A program made the position numbers and the translations under genes. From contig OY986435.1 of the NCBI GenBank assembly GCA_963920525.1, positions 259,491,462-259,555,461 of the forward strand: a DNA stretch of 64,000 nucleotides, in the 5' to 3' direction. The DNA is from Dichetophora obliterata. Lineage: Eukaryota > Arthropoda > Insecta > Diptera > Sciomyzidae. A model generated the notes under the pieces. That model was not told the DNA's origin. It did not search any database and worked only from the letters and a program-made list of their open reading frames with translations. This document shows, in pieces, positions 12,229 through 23,390 of the stretch (positions are counted from its first letter, which is position 1; each line of letters starts with the position of its first letter).

Positions 12229-13543
12229 ATAATCAGTTTATCCCTTTCCGACCTAACGTTAAGCTACTGAGAATTTTTTTACGATGTTTGTAGCAAATGC
12301 TCTTCATATGATATGAAACATATTCAATGCCTAAATTTTGATATTATCAAATTCTTCAAGGATTTTCGAAAACCGAATGTCTGTACTGAAACAAACTTTT
12401 TTTAAATACATATCCTCAAAACATTTGAGATTTTATTTCTTTGGTTAAGATGTGTTCACTTCACTAAAATTTCACTATTAGTATTTTAGTATATGAAAAA
12501 CATTTAACTTCCGCGGCTTATTACAAAAAAGAATTGTGTGACGCGAGAATTCCGTGAAAATTTAAGAAACGTCAAAACGAACAGCAAAACAATACAAGAG
12601 GCAAGCAAACAATAATTAGCGCAATCGAGACAAGTAAATTTGTTAAAATTATCAATTTCACCAAAAAGTCTACCGCGACTGAAAAATAAAATGTTACTGA
12701 ACGTTTTTTTAAATCTTCATTACATCGAAAAAAATTTTAAGTTTATATTGTGAGAGTAATGAGAGCTGATCCCAGTTGGAATTTTGAAAAATGACAACAA
12801 ACATGATGAGTGGCAACAAAAGTAGAAAAATGGTGACAAAATTTGAAAAATTTTAACAAAAGTAGGAATTTTATAAATATAATAATTACTCGTATAATAC
12901 AAAGTTTAATTCAATTTTTTCAATTTTCTATTTTTACGGACCTTAATTACACTTTATATAATTTTTAAGTTCAACTAAATAAATAAAACTATAAAAAATT
13001 TTTACTTGTTTGAAGGGAAAAATCTGTATCGTAACGTAATATATTAAGGCTTGTATAAAAATAATTACAAAATAATTTTCAACGAAACAATTATGAATAT
13101 ATAGCAACATCATTCCAGAAAACATTAAAATATTTTAATAAAAAAACTCGTGCACACTTCCCAGATTTTTTGATTATATTACTGCAGAGAAAAGCCACTT
13201 CCATTTTTGGTATCGTAACGCGTCCTTTTTTGATTGCTTATATCTTTGGACAATACTTTCGATCGCTTCCATCTTTTACACTAAATATAGTACTACTAGA
13301 ATGCTATCCAAAAATTAAAACAGGACAAAAAAGTTTAAGTATTTCTTTATTTTTTTTAATTTTTAACAACAAAAAAGCCGTACGAACGTTACGTGCGTGA
13401 CTACGGAAATGCCCATACAGGGTCGGAAAGGGTTATGGACCTGGATACTTGATGCGTTTTGCTGATGTTGTAAAAGAAGCCATTTTTGTTGCTACAACGA
13501 TAATTGCATTTTTTTTAAAGTTAAAAATATTGAACAACGATAT

Positions 13544-13690
13544 TTACTGCTCTACTCTGTATAACGAAAATATACACTAACGAAAAGGAAGACACGAGAA
13601 ACAACAGAATTTCGTATAGAAAAAAGTATTGCTTCTCCTGTTTTATTTGTCGTTGGTGTGCTGCTTCGTGATACAGAATAATGTAGTTAA
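13544..13690. mobile_element. ~145-bp hairpin element, copy A
   Basis: An imperfect palindrome. The left arm starts 'ttactgctctactctgtat' and passes through 'gaagacacgagaaacaac'. The right arm passes through 'tattgcttctcctg' and ends 'tacagaataatgtagttaa'. It shares its length, arms and central core with the copies at 29214-29359 and 43819-43962. It is the most decayed of the three. Confidence 0.75.
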
Positions 13691-13804
13691 ACTTTTAAGG
13701 TATATTGTTACACTCATTAAACATAAAAAAGTTTTTAATATAAAAATTGTTGGTCATGTTCAAAATGGCGCTCAATGATACCCTCTCAAAGAACATGGGC
13801 CTAA

Positions 13805-14042
13805 ATGCCAATTTTTCAGTGCGAGCATAACACTAGACAAATTAATATGAGATGAACACACCTAAAATGGACATTAAAACTAGGTTTAACTAGATATTTT
13901 ACTATTCGTTGATGTTATATTGACTTAGATTTTCATATAATGTGTTTCTTTTGTACCTTAACCGAGCTTAAACGTTCAGTTATAGTGAGTAAATCTCAGT
14001 TTAATTTAACTAGAGCTTAAGCTCGCACTGAAAAATTGGCCC
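13805..14042. mobile_element. MITE, 238 bp, TAA target duplication (PIF/Harbinger-like)
   Basis: The inverted termini read 'ccaatttttcagtgcgagc' on the left and, on the right, the reverse complement 'ggccaatttttcagtgcgag'. TAA flanks both ends (13802-13804 and 14043-14045). A 3-bp TWA duplication is typical of PIF/Harbinger elements; the superfamily call rests on that alone. The interior is AT-rich and non-coding. Confidence 0.75.
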
Positions 14043-14744
14043 TAAGCGGTGTTGTAGATTTTGCCTTTTATTTATCAGAAAAATATAACCAAAAATATTA
14101 TACATCACTATAAGTGAAGCTATGAATGGAACAAGAAAGAAAGAAAAATATTGTCAATTGACAGAATGGCGTTTTTACTGGTTATAAAGTGTAAAATATT
14201 CAATGTTTTTTAAATAAAAATTTGATTCTAGTTCCAGCGATATCTACTGATGTTGTGAACAGCACATAAAAATTTCAGATATTCGGCTGAATAGTTTTGA
14301 TTTTTTCTACAACACTATTCCAAAAAAGTTGTTTCGAAATAAATGAGTATAAAGAGAAAGAATGTAGATAAAACACTGTGAATCGATAACTACTAAAACG
14401 GGTGTAGAAGCGGAAAGAACGTCAGTATCCAAACAAAAATTGCAGAACATATTCTCGAAAGACTATATTTTTGAAATTTTTTAATAAAAAAACTGATAAG
14501 CCTTTTACATTTGAAAGTAAATATTCCGCAATAAAATACTCCTAACTACGGGCGTTTTCGTTTCTCGAAAATATGTTGCATTTTTTCTGCACTTTTTCTG
14601 CCATCTTTGAAAAATCTAAATTTTTTTTCTTCTTTTGAGGCAGACACTTTAGCGAAAAGACACGATTCAATTGTAGTGGTCACTAGTTTTAGAGCATTTT
14701 TTCGAGAAACGAAAACGCCATACGACATTTTTAAACAAACACTG

Positions 14745-14841
14745 AAAAACAGATACTGAAGTTAAGCTCAGGTTACTTTTGATCTACGTTCAACTAATCT
14801 CAAGTTTAATAAGGTTTAAACCAGGACTGAAAATCTGGCCC
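14745..14841. repeat. Partial member of the same MITE group
   Basis: The right end 'ggactgaaaatctggccc' followed by TAA (14842-14844) matches the right terminus of 13805-14042. The left end is not clearly preserved. Confidence 0.45.
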
Positions 14842-15612
14842 TAAGAGAGTTGGACCTTTTGAGATTGTGCCGAATTGGAGAGAAAAATAGTGCCGTTTTG
14901 AAGAAACACTGTTGTACCGTATTTTCTTGTATCCAAAATTTTATTTTGACATAAACTCAAAATAAAGTATTTTTAAGATAAGTACACAGAAAGAATCGGT
15001 ATAAGAATTTCTGTTTATGCTTCAAGATTATCTTATTTGCGTTCAAATAACGGTTTTGCAAAGACTTTTGTTGCATTGTCTTTATGGAAGCATTATTTTT
15101 AAAAGTTCACAACGGTATCATGAAAAATTTTAAATTTTGAGTCTTACATCCCGCTTGTAAAAGTTTGTCGGTGATGGTATTGTAATGCAGAACTGTAAGC
15201 GGAAACACAATCTTGTTTTTACTCAGTTTATTTTTTTTCATTGTTCAAACAACAGTTTGACTTTATTCGTCTGTGTTGTAACATCGTGTTTTATAACAGG
15301 AAGTTTTGCAGTGAAGTATGTTTGTGAAAACTATTAAACTTTATGTGTTAAAACCAGAACAAAGGTGTATGTATAAAATAGCAAGGTATTATTAAACATT
15401 AACTTTGAAGTGCTAGATAAAAGGTAATAAATTCGATAATTTAATTGTAAAAATTATTGTGGAAATAATTTGTGGCGTCATTTGCCTTTGTTTGCTTTTT
15501 TTCGGTAAGTTCTCGTTCGTTTTCGTTGTGTATTTGGCGTAGAGAGGATTTTCATTCAATTTGTTTGTGTTCTCTCCAATTTGGTGCGTCATTTTTTGTT
15601 CTTCGTCATCGT

Positions 15613-15765
15613 CACTTACTATGTAAGATAAATGTCATCAGTGTTTTAGCGGCCATGTCCAAACAAATGTAATTAAGAATTGTAAACAGACTTTGGAAGC
15701 TCCGCAGCTACATTCTACTTAAGAAATAATTGGATGCGTCATGTGTCCATTTATAACGTGGATGA
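15613..15765 (+). repeat. Dispersed repeat, copy 2 (partner at 1056-1205)
   Basis: Shares ordered blocks with 1056-1205 in the same orientation, including 'aatgtcatcagtg', 'ccgcagctacattc' and 'gcgtcatgtgtcc'. There are numerous substitutions. Confidence 0.65.
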
Positions 15766-15966
15766 GCTAGCACGAAATGAGCGATAGATTTATATATGAA
15801 TTTAATATATAGATCAGCGTTCCCAACTTTTTTTCGGCCTTTTATTCCTGGTATTTTTAAAATTTAAAGCATTTCTTTTTTCGTTGTTATTTGTAAAAAA
15901 ATAAGTAAAAATATTTTTATAATATTATTTTAACATATTTTAACAATATTTTAACAAAATAATCAA

Positions 15967-16189
15967 CCTTATTCTTGAACCCGCTCTCGCTCTCAAAACG
16001 AAGTCGAAACAAAATTGTAATATTCTTGAAACTTTCAATTTCGACGTGGAGTTCTGCGGTGATTGTTCTCTCAATTATTGATCAAATGTCGTCAAATAAA
16101 TATTTAAATTTTTGATCGTCGAAATGAATTATTGATCAAAGTGAGCTCTTGATGACGACATTTACTTGACGCAGATTCAAGAATAAGGG
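15967..16189. mobile_element. MITE, ~223 bp, CCTTATTCTTGAA termini
   Basis: The left end 'ccttattcttgaac' is mirrored by the right end 'gattcaagaataaggg'. The interior has a second inverted pair around 'attgatcaaa' and 'tttgatcg'. No target duplication could be fixed. Confidence 0.6.
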
Positions 16190-18724
16190 TGAGTGGTTTT
16201 TATTAATTTCAAAAGGATCGGCCCAAGGGTTTCGGAGGGTAAAAAATACTTATACTGCTCGGATCTTCATAAAAACTTAATACAATATTCTTAAATGCTT
16301 ATAAGGGATAGTTGTCTATAGTTTCACCGGTTTTGTTTTCCATCATAATTTTTCACAGTGAAATGAAAATATTTTCGAGTTCCAAGTATATCATTGGATT
16401 GGTATTTTAAATTAATATTTTTTGGTAAAGTCTGAAAGTCTTAAAATTGGCTCTAAAAATTGTTGCCTTCTAATGTGGGACTTTATCATACATTCAATAA
16501 AACCACAGAAAGCGTAAAGTCATCGAAGTGAAAATCCCAAATTCTGAATTTTTAATTATTCAGTTGACCTTAAACATGAATATAATTGACATGATTCTTC
16601 AGACTGACTTCATTCTACGTCTCAAGCCTAGTCACAATTTTATGTTGTATGCACGCTTAGTGGGTCCTACATTGGAAACCATGTGAAATCCGACACTATA
16701 AATTCATGGACATTTTGATATAGCATCACTGCATTTGCATGATATAGAAATCACTTTGAAATCTTAAAGATAATCGAAAAACCAGCGCAATGCATATACT
16801 CACCATTTTTATAACACAAAAAATAATGACAAAATGATGAAAAAACTTTTTTCTGAAACAGTTTTCACTACACCCAAAAAAAAAAAATGTTGTAACATTA
16901 AAAAAATTTGTGTGCCTATTTAAAAAAATCTTTTATTTTTGACTCCAAAAAGATAGCTTTTTAATGCAACAAGTTAGATTTTGTTAAATACAAAATTTTA
17001 ATAATTCTGAAATTAACAATAATGTAATTATAAAAAGACAAAAGTATGTGGACAAATGTGTATTGTCATCTTTAAAACTATGAAAAGATCATCAGGTTAA
17101 ATGAAAATTTTTCATGTTAATATGAAAATAGCACGTTTTATCATTTGAAAAAATCAATGTTGATGTAAAAATCCTTGTTGTAAATAGAAATTTACTTGTT
17201 GTCACTTAAAATATACTTGTGGTTTCGATTTAAAAGCAGTTTTCCTTAGAATAAAGAACTTATATACAGCTGTGTGAAAAAATTGTCCTCTAAAATAAAA
17301 CACACAAAATTTATTGATCAGTGAGAAAAAGAGTTTATTACAAGTAAGTACATTGACCTTTAATGACTTAGTAACAACTATATTTGTTGAGATATTAATA
17401 ATTTTTCTTTAATAATTTCTAGCTTAATTATTTATTCAATGACAATTAAGAAAAATAGCGTATACTAAAAACCAAAGAATTTTTACTTTTGACAAATTCA
17501 TTGTTATTTAAAAAAAAAAATGTATAAAGTAATATGATGTTTCTTTTCCTATTAACTGAATTAACAAAAAAGGATCAAATGAAAAAAGAAACTGCGAAAA
17601 AAAGTAAGTATATATGGGCATTTCCATCGTAATTTACGCGACATGCGTACGACTAAAGCTTCGTTTTCTCGGAAGTTTATGTTATTAATGTAAAAAAATT
17701 TCTTGAGTTCATATGTCTTACAATATATAGTAATGGTATGATCTACAAAAATTGTCGTTCCTGTAACTATTTAATAATGGCAGCGGTAAATATGGGCATT
17801 ACTCACGCGACAAAAAAAGGAAGTGTGTTTTACAAGCATGTTCAGATGGCAAAAACACAGCGAATTTTCCCATACAATTTGTTTTTGTTTTTTATTTTTA
17901 AATAATGTGAAAACTGAAGTTTAATAACAAACCCACTTTACCTATGGACTTTGCTGGAACGCATTATATGGATGACTGCTAACAAATTTATCGTAATCTA
18001 TAAATTTTTTATAACAAATTGATAAAAATTAAAAAATTCCTCGTTATAAAAGTGTGACTTGATGTGGTACGACGTTGTGATCTTTTACGACTGATGTGAA
18101 ACGGCGTGCCCTAAATCCGAAAATACAAGAAAAACAAAAAAATTCGCGAATATTGGAATGTTATGTGAAGTCGAGGGAGGGAGGGAGGGGGGTCGGGACT
18201 TTTTGAAACCGTGTGACATGAAGAAAAATGGGTCAAAATGTGAAAAAAATTATATGGACGAAAAAAACGCAGTGCATCTAATATATTTTGTGATTATTTT
18301 TCATATTGAAAAATTCATTTTGGTTTTCTTAACTACAAAGGAAGAAATGACTTTAAATTTATATTACACATGGATGGTTAAGCACACAATAGCGATAAGG
18401 TAAAATTTGAAGCTAAGCTTTTTTGGAAATGTAAAACTTTTCACTTTGATTTTTGTGAGCTTAGCCATCGACATACTCTATGTTTAAACCCATTACAGAA
18501 CAAAAAGGTATTATTGTCACAAAAATTATTCAAAACAGTGCAGATAAAGATAGCAATATGGAAAACAATACATATCAAAATTTTTTGAACAGTGTTCGGT
18601 TTTTATTCGAAAAAAGTAGAAAAGTGGATAGCATATTTTGTGAAAAAGCTTCGAGCAAAAAATTTATTTATTGTTAATTAACAACAGTTTTAAGTGCTTT
18701 TATAGCTTTCTATTATTAAGAAAA

Positions 18725-19020
18725 AGTCATATTTCATAAAAATATCCCTGCCACAACGGCATTTGTTTGGTGAATGGGCTTTAGAAAAGTTTGATGAAGA
18801 TGCTTTTTTTATTTAAAAATTGTCTTCAGTGACGAAGCTCATTTTTGGTCCAATGGGTACGTCAACAAAGAAAATTGCCGAATTTGGTTTGAAAAGCAGC
18901 TTGAGGCAGTTCAAGTACGGATTGTGGGCTGGCGCCATCATTGGACCGTACTTTTTAAAAAATAATGAAAATCGCAACATTTTATATATATTTTACATAA
19001 AATTAACAAAGGCTCATATT
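18725..19020 (+). pseudogene. rosa-type (DD41D) Tc1/mariner transposase fragment
   Basis: Across shifting frames the + strand reads 'GEWALEKFDED', then 'IVFSDEAHFW' (first catalytic Asp block), 'GYVNK-NCRIW' and 'WAGAIIGPYF'. This is the middle of an IS630/Tc1/mariner transposase like the one at 62657-63390. Frame changes occur before and after the 'SDEAHFW' block. The part with the second and third catalytic residues is missing. The short open frame starting at 18820 is an out-of-frame shadow of it. Confidence 0.75.
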
Positions 19021-19393
19021 TGAAAACAAAGACGATATAAACGACCGAACAAAAACCATGCAAAAAATACGAGCAACGAACAACGAAGTTCAATTAAAGT
19101 ATGTCTTTGAAGACAAAAGGTCTGTTTCCGTACTAAATTCAAATAAAATTCAATTAAAGTTCGAGTAATAGGGAGTTACTTGATTATCTATAGAAACAAG
19201 AATATTTATCAATAAGAACGGAAACGACTTCATGTAAGTTTCAAGCACACATTTTAGCACAATTTATTTTTGCTTGAATTATTAGTTTATTCTTTTAAGA
19301 AACATAATTTTTATAATTTATAATTTTTTTAATTTTATTTCACAAAGCAGTAAAAAATATTGATATAATAATTTGACTATCAGATGTTTGTAG

Positions 19394-19502
19394 CTCCATG
19401 GTATAACTAGAGAGGGTATATGCAGAAGGTTCTCATTCGCAAAAAGCTGATTTGATAATTTTGGATATGATAAAAAAAATAACCTTCTCTAGCTCTGCCA
19501 TG
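19394..19502. repeat. Small inverted-repeat element (weak)
   Basis: 'catggtataactagagaggg' on the left is approximately mirrored by 'ccttctctagctctgccatg' on the right. It ends just before the 9-bp-flanked element at 19517. Confidence 0.4.
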
Positions 19503-19516
19503 CCTAATGTTATGAA

Positions 19517-20205
19517 CAAGAATGATAGAATAAGAGATTACGCTTTGCGCAGGTCCGTTACTTCTGCTAATCGAGTTTGACAACCATCTGTTCAGTTGAC
19601 TACGTCACAATATTTTATTTCTTTGAGAAACGTACTGCGATCGGTTGTGTTTTATTTAATTGTGCATATATTAAAGTATATTTGCGAGTTTTTAACTTAA
19701 AATTTAAAAAATAGAGTGTGCAGCTGCTAATTGTGGTAACAATAGCAAACAAATATTTTTCAGTAACCTGATGTTTGCAATAAATATAAAAATTAAGCCA
19801 AGAAATTGTAGAAAACGCACACAAACGAAAACAAAAATACAAAAATATATTAACTTTACAAAATTTGTTTCATTATTTAAAAACTTCAACTATCATATAT
19901 TTGTCCTTTCAATTCACAGGTAAATTAATGGAAATAAAATATCTGGGAATGTTTAAACTACATCAATTTAACTCGAAATAAACATTTTTATAAAATCCAA
20001 GTCGAAAAATAATGCTCACTGAAGTTGGTTTCTCAGACAAATTTTTTTTTTTTTTGACTAAGCTTTTCATTCCTGTGTAGAAATCGTATGCAAAGTGAAC
20101 GCTTTCCAAAACAGCATTGATATTATGACGTACATGCGCAGAACGACAATTTTGTTGTACTCATTTTCTTGTCTTCGGCGCAATCTTTGTATTCTATCAT
20201 TCTTG
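19517..20205. mobile_element. Non-autonomous DNA element, 689 bp, perfect 9-bp target duplication
   Basis: The terminal inverted repeats begin 'caagaatgatagaata' and extend to a shared 'gatt(a/g)cgc'. The element is flanked by a perfect 9-bp direct repeat, 'tgttatgaa', at 19508-19516 and 20206-20214. An 8-10-bp duplication fits MULE-like elements; that assignment is inference from TSD length. The interior is AT-rich with no transposase. Confidence 0.82.
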
Positions 20206-20394
20206 TGTTATGAACACAATTGGGGCTGCAGGCGGGTGACATGTCGCCTGTCAATATAGAACAATTTATTTCTTATGTTATAAACACAATCCACATCACA
20301 CGCCGAGCTTGTCGTGCGACTACAGAACACGCTGTAGCCAAACTATTTTTATTTTCTAATTTGACAGTGTATTGAAAAACAAATAAAAAAGCTG

Positions 20395-20594
20395 TGTTCA
20401 GACGAGAATCAAATTATTGAATTTATCCGAATTTGTGGTTTTTTCAGCTAAAAAAATGAACTATCTGACAGCGAAAATTAACTTCGAACATAATCAAAAT
20501 TTTGATAATGCTCAAAACCTGAATCAATTAGTTAAATAGAGTAAAAAAGAAGAAAAGAAGGGATTAGCTTAATTATTTGATTGTCGTCTGAACA
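20395..20594. mobile_element. MITE, 200 bp, TGTTCAGACG termini
   Basis: The left end 'tgttcagacgagaatcaaat' is mirrored by the right end, whose reverse complement is 'tgttcagacgacaatcaaat'. It may be nested in a larger inverted-repeat pair (20209-20245 with 20640-20692, sharing 'acaattg' and 'gacatgt'). Confidence 0.75.
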
Positions 20595-22049
20595 TATCCA
20601 AAGATTGCATTCCACACGCCATCAATAGTTCTACACGTCAGTGGAACTAACATGTCCCACACCCATAGCAACAATTGTATTTATAACATAAAGTCTTTAA
20701 TAAAGCAAGGAAATTTAAAGTTTTTGAATTTACAGACTTTTTGTTTGGTCGCTCCCTAGAAAAGAATTAAATCTGTCTGGCAAAGAATTTATCTTTGCTG
20801 TTACTTACTTTTTCATTGATTTATAGACAAAGAACTTTTGGCTTTTGTTGTGAAAACTATTAGGTTTATAAATAGGATAGAAACCTTAACTAGGTTACTG
20901 TCAAAATTCATGGCATTATATCAGCGCGTTCTTATTTTTTTTCCATGGAAAAAAGTGAATATGGTTTCCTTATAGAAAAAATACTTTGAAGCCAAATTAT
21001 GACTTGGTTAACTTTATGGCATTTTCTCTGTCAAATGTTGGTTTGCTAAGTTTTGTCATACAACCATAAATAAAGTACCCGTAAGTTATATCCGCGTTTC
21101 TTAACAATTGAGCAAAAATACAAACATATTCACCTTTCAATTGATGCTACTTTTGATGCTGGATGATCACTACACCCCTGATTCCAATCAGTAGCCATAA
21201 GAACGATTTTAACCTGGTAAAAGCCATCCAAAGCGCCCAAAAACACTACAATCGGCCGATAAAGTTTTAGCCAGTATTTTTTAGGATGCACATGGAATAT
21301 CTTTAACTTAGTAATATAATCATCAAGCAATATTACCAGTGTTTACATGAAAAATTATTTTTGGAATATTTTAATTACTAAATGTTATTTCCGAGCTTGA
21401 TGCCAAATAAGTTCATGAAGCACACAATTACAACTTTTTTCAAAAAAAAATCTTCAAGCCTTCTATGGTTTTATACCAGAAGACTGTTTGAAGTAAACAA
21501 AGAGCACCACAAATCCTGCAGAATGCAGTCACTTTTTCGAAATTTTGGCTTTTTGCAAAACAGTAGGAAAACATATCTTTGAACGGCAAAGCGCAAATAG
21601 TTCTGTTTTAATTTAATAGACGTTGTGCGTATAAGCTTATCAAAGTGAATGGTCTGCAGAAAAAAGAGAAGACTACTGAAGAGTTGGTGTAGTGATCAAC
21701 GAAACAGTCTGTCTAATCTGCCTAGTGGTTTGTTCTGCAAAGATACTGTTGTTGCAACTTGTTGCTTCATGAACTTTTTTGGCATTAAACTTCTTCTTTT
21801 TGGCATTGGATACTTTTTAAAGTAATAAAAAAAAAATTTCTGCATTTTAGTTTTTTATATAAAAAATACGCTTGACTTTATGTTTGAGAGAGCTTTATTT
21901 TATTTTATTTTAAAACTAAAGCAAATTTTTATTTGATTCAAGCAAAAATTTATTTGATTCAAGCAAAAATTTCCAATCCAAACTTTATTTTAAAGGAATT
22001 TTTAATCCAAAAAGTATTACTTTTTAATACAAACATTAGTTTAATTTAG

Positions 22050-22370
22050 CTGCTTTCTTGCTTTCGTAATGGTGCGAAATAAGAGAGACAACTGAGTTGG
22101 ACGAGTGGATAAGGTATTGGACCAGCACATCAGAGGATGTGTGTTCAAATCACAAACTGGTCAGAACATTTTTTTATTTTACTTTAATTTAGCTGTATCT
22201 CGAACCCACGTTTCTGCTCGCTTGCTTACTTGTATCCGTTATGATGCAAAATAAGCGTAACTTTCTAAACAAATAAGATGGATGAGTGGATAAGGTGTTG
22301 GGCCAGCACAATAGAGGACGTGTGTTCAAATCATGAACTGTACTGAAAAGTTTTTTATTTTCAGTTGGTA
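22050..22370 (+). repeat. Tandem pair of tRNA-like units (SINE-type), ~180-bp period
   Basis: Two direct copies each carry a Ser/Leu-type A box ('tggacgagtgg' at 22098-22108; 'tggatgagtgg' at 22279-22289) and a B box ('gtgttcaaatc' at 22141-22151 and 22322-22332), at the normal tRNA spacing. The flanking words 'gcttgcttactt/tttcttgctttcg' are also repeated. The acceptor stems do not pair, so these are tRNA-derived repeats and not functional tRNA genes. Confidence 0.65.
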
Positions 22371-22506
22371 TTTATATTGAATTTTTAAACTTTTCTAATG
22401 ATTGGAAACAAATCTTGTTTGGATTAATAAATTTTAAAGTTTTCGATGGATTAAAAAGTAATCTTTTTTGGTGTTGTCTCTATCATATGTAGTTAAAACA
22501 ATTAAT

Positions 22507-22602
22507 TGTTCTAACCGTGACCTAAAGCTCAATAAACGATTTTAAACTATCAAACAACTAGAAATTGTATTTAAAATCAAGTATGATTCAAACTATCAAA
22601 CA
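22507..22602 (+). repeat. Dispersed repeat, ~95 bp (inverted partner at 31031-31129)
   Basis: It contains 'gacctaaagctcaataaacg', 'actatcaaacaactagaaat' and 'attcaaactatcaaac'. The reverse complement of 31031-31129 carries the same words in the same order with few differences. Internally, 'aactatcaaaca' is repeated three times. Confidence 0.8.
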
Positions 22603-22892
22603 TTTAGAATTTGTATTTAAATCATATAAATCAACATAATTAAGCAAACATTTTAAAGAAGTAGTAGTAAATTCTCACAAAAATTTTGAAAACACTTTTC
22701 TTCGTGTATCTTTTCTATAATGCTTGCCAGCTTTAAGCATTCGAATGCCCTTGACCTTATCTTATGTATTGATTGTCGCTTATCTCGATAAATCATTTTT
22801 TAAGCCAAGTGACCAAGTTGTCACATAATAAACTTCATTGATGTATATCGACAAGTTTTTCATGAGGAATTGTTCTATTCAATTTCATTTAG

Positions 22893-22970
22893 TTTTGCTC
22901 AGCTGGAGTAGCGCGTTGACCTGTATGTGTCTGTATTTACACAAACGTTCGTGCTAGAGTCCTAGTTTTA
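22893..22970 (+). repeat. Degenerate tRNA-like sequence
   Basis: 'gctcagctggagtagcgcg' looks like a D arm / A box, and 'gctagagtcctag' like a decayed T arm. The acceptor stem is not paired. Probably the head of a SINE. Confidence 0.4.
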
Positions 22971-23269
22971 TGTTTGTGTATCCTTTTTTTATTCTTTAAG
23001 AGCATCTATTGTTGTTTTCTGTCATTCGTTTGTCAATCAATTTCAAATTGTTGGCTCTTCCTTTCCGTATAACTCAGGCAATCCCAGTTGGAAAATGAGC
23101 CCTGCTGTATGTCTGCCTCGGTCACTGCATGCACGGCATTAATGCTGCATTCATCCCACGGTATTAATTCTGCATTCATACAATTAGATGCATGCTGCAT
23201 TGCTGCTACGGCAGTTCATTTGACAGACTTGCATATAGAAAAAAGATGTAAGCGGGATTGGAGGCTAGC

Positions 23270-23390
23270 ATGTCTGCTGAACTTCCAACCCATGTTGCCG
23301 GCAATTGAAAAATAACCATTATACAGGGACTTGAACCTCGGCCGCGTGAGTGTAAGTTCATTTGACCATCGCAGCTGTTAACAAATCGTC
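23270..23390 (-). repeat. tRNA-like SINE head on the minus strand
   Basis: The minus strand reads 'gaggttcaagtccctg' (a perfect B box, 23329-23343), preceded by 'gcgatggtcaaatg' where an A box would lie. No cloverleaf closes, so this is most likely a SINE. Confidence 0.45.

Noticed and set aside
11943..12293. 116-codon Lys/Glu/Arg-rich open frame
   Set aside because: It is produced by the (AAAGA)n microsatellite.
22098..22332. Functional tRNA genes
   Set aside because: A and B boxes are present, but acceptor stems do not pair and the units lie in a tandem repeat. They are better read as SINE-type sequence. The same reasoning applies at 22893, 23329 and 55097.
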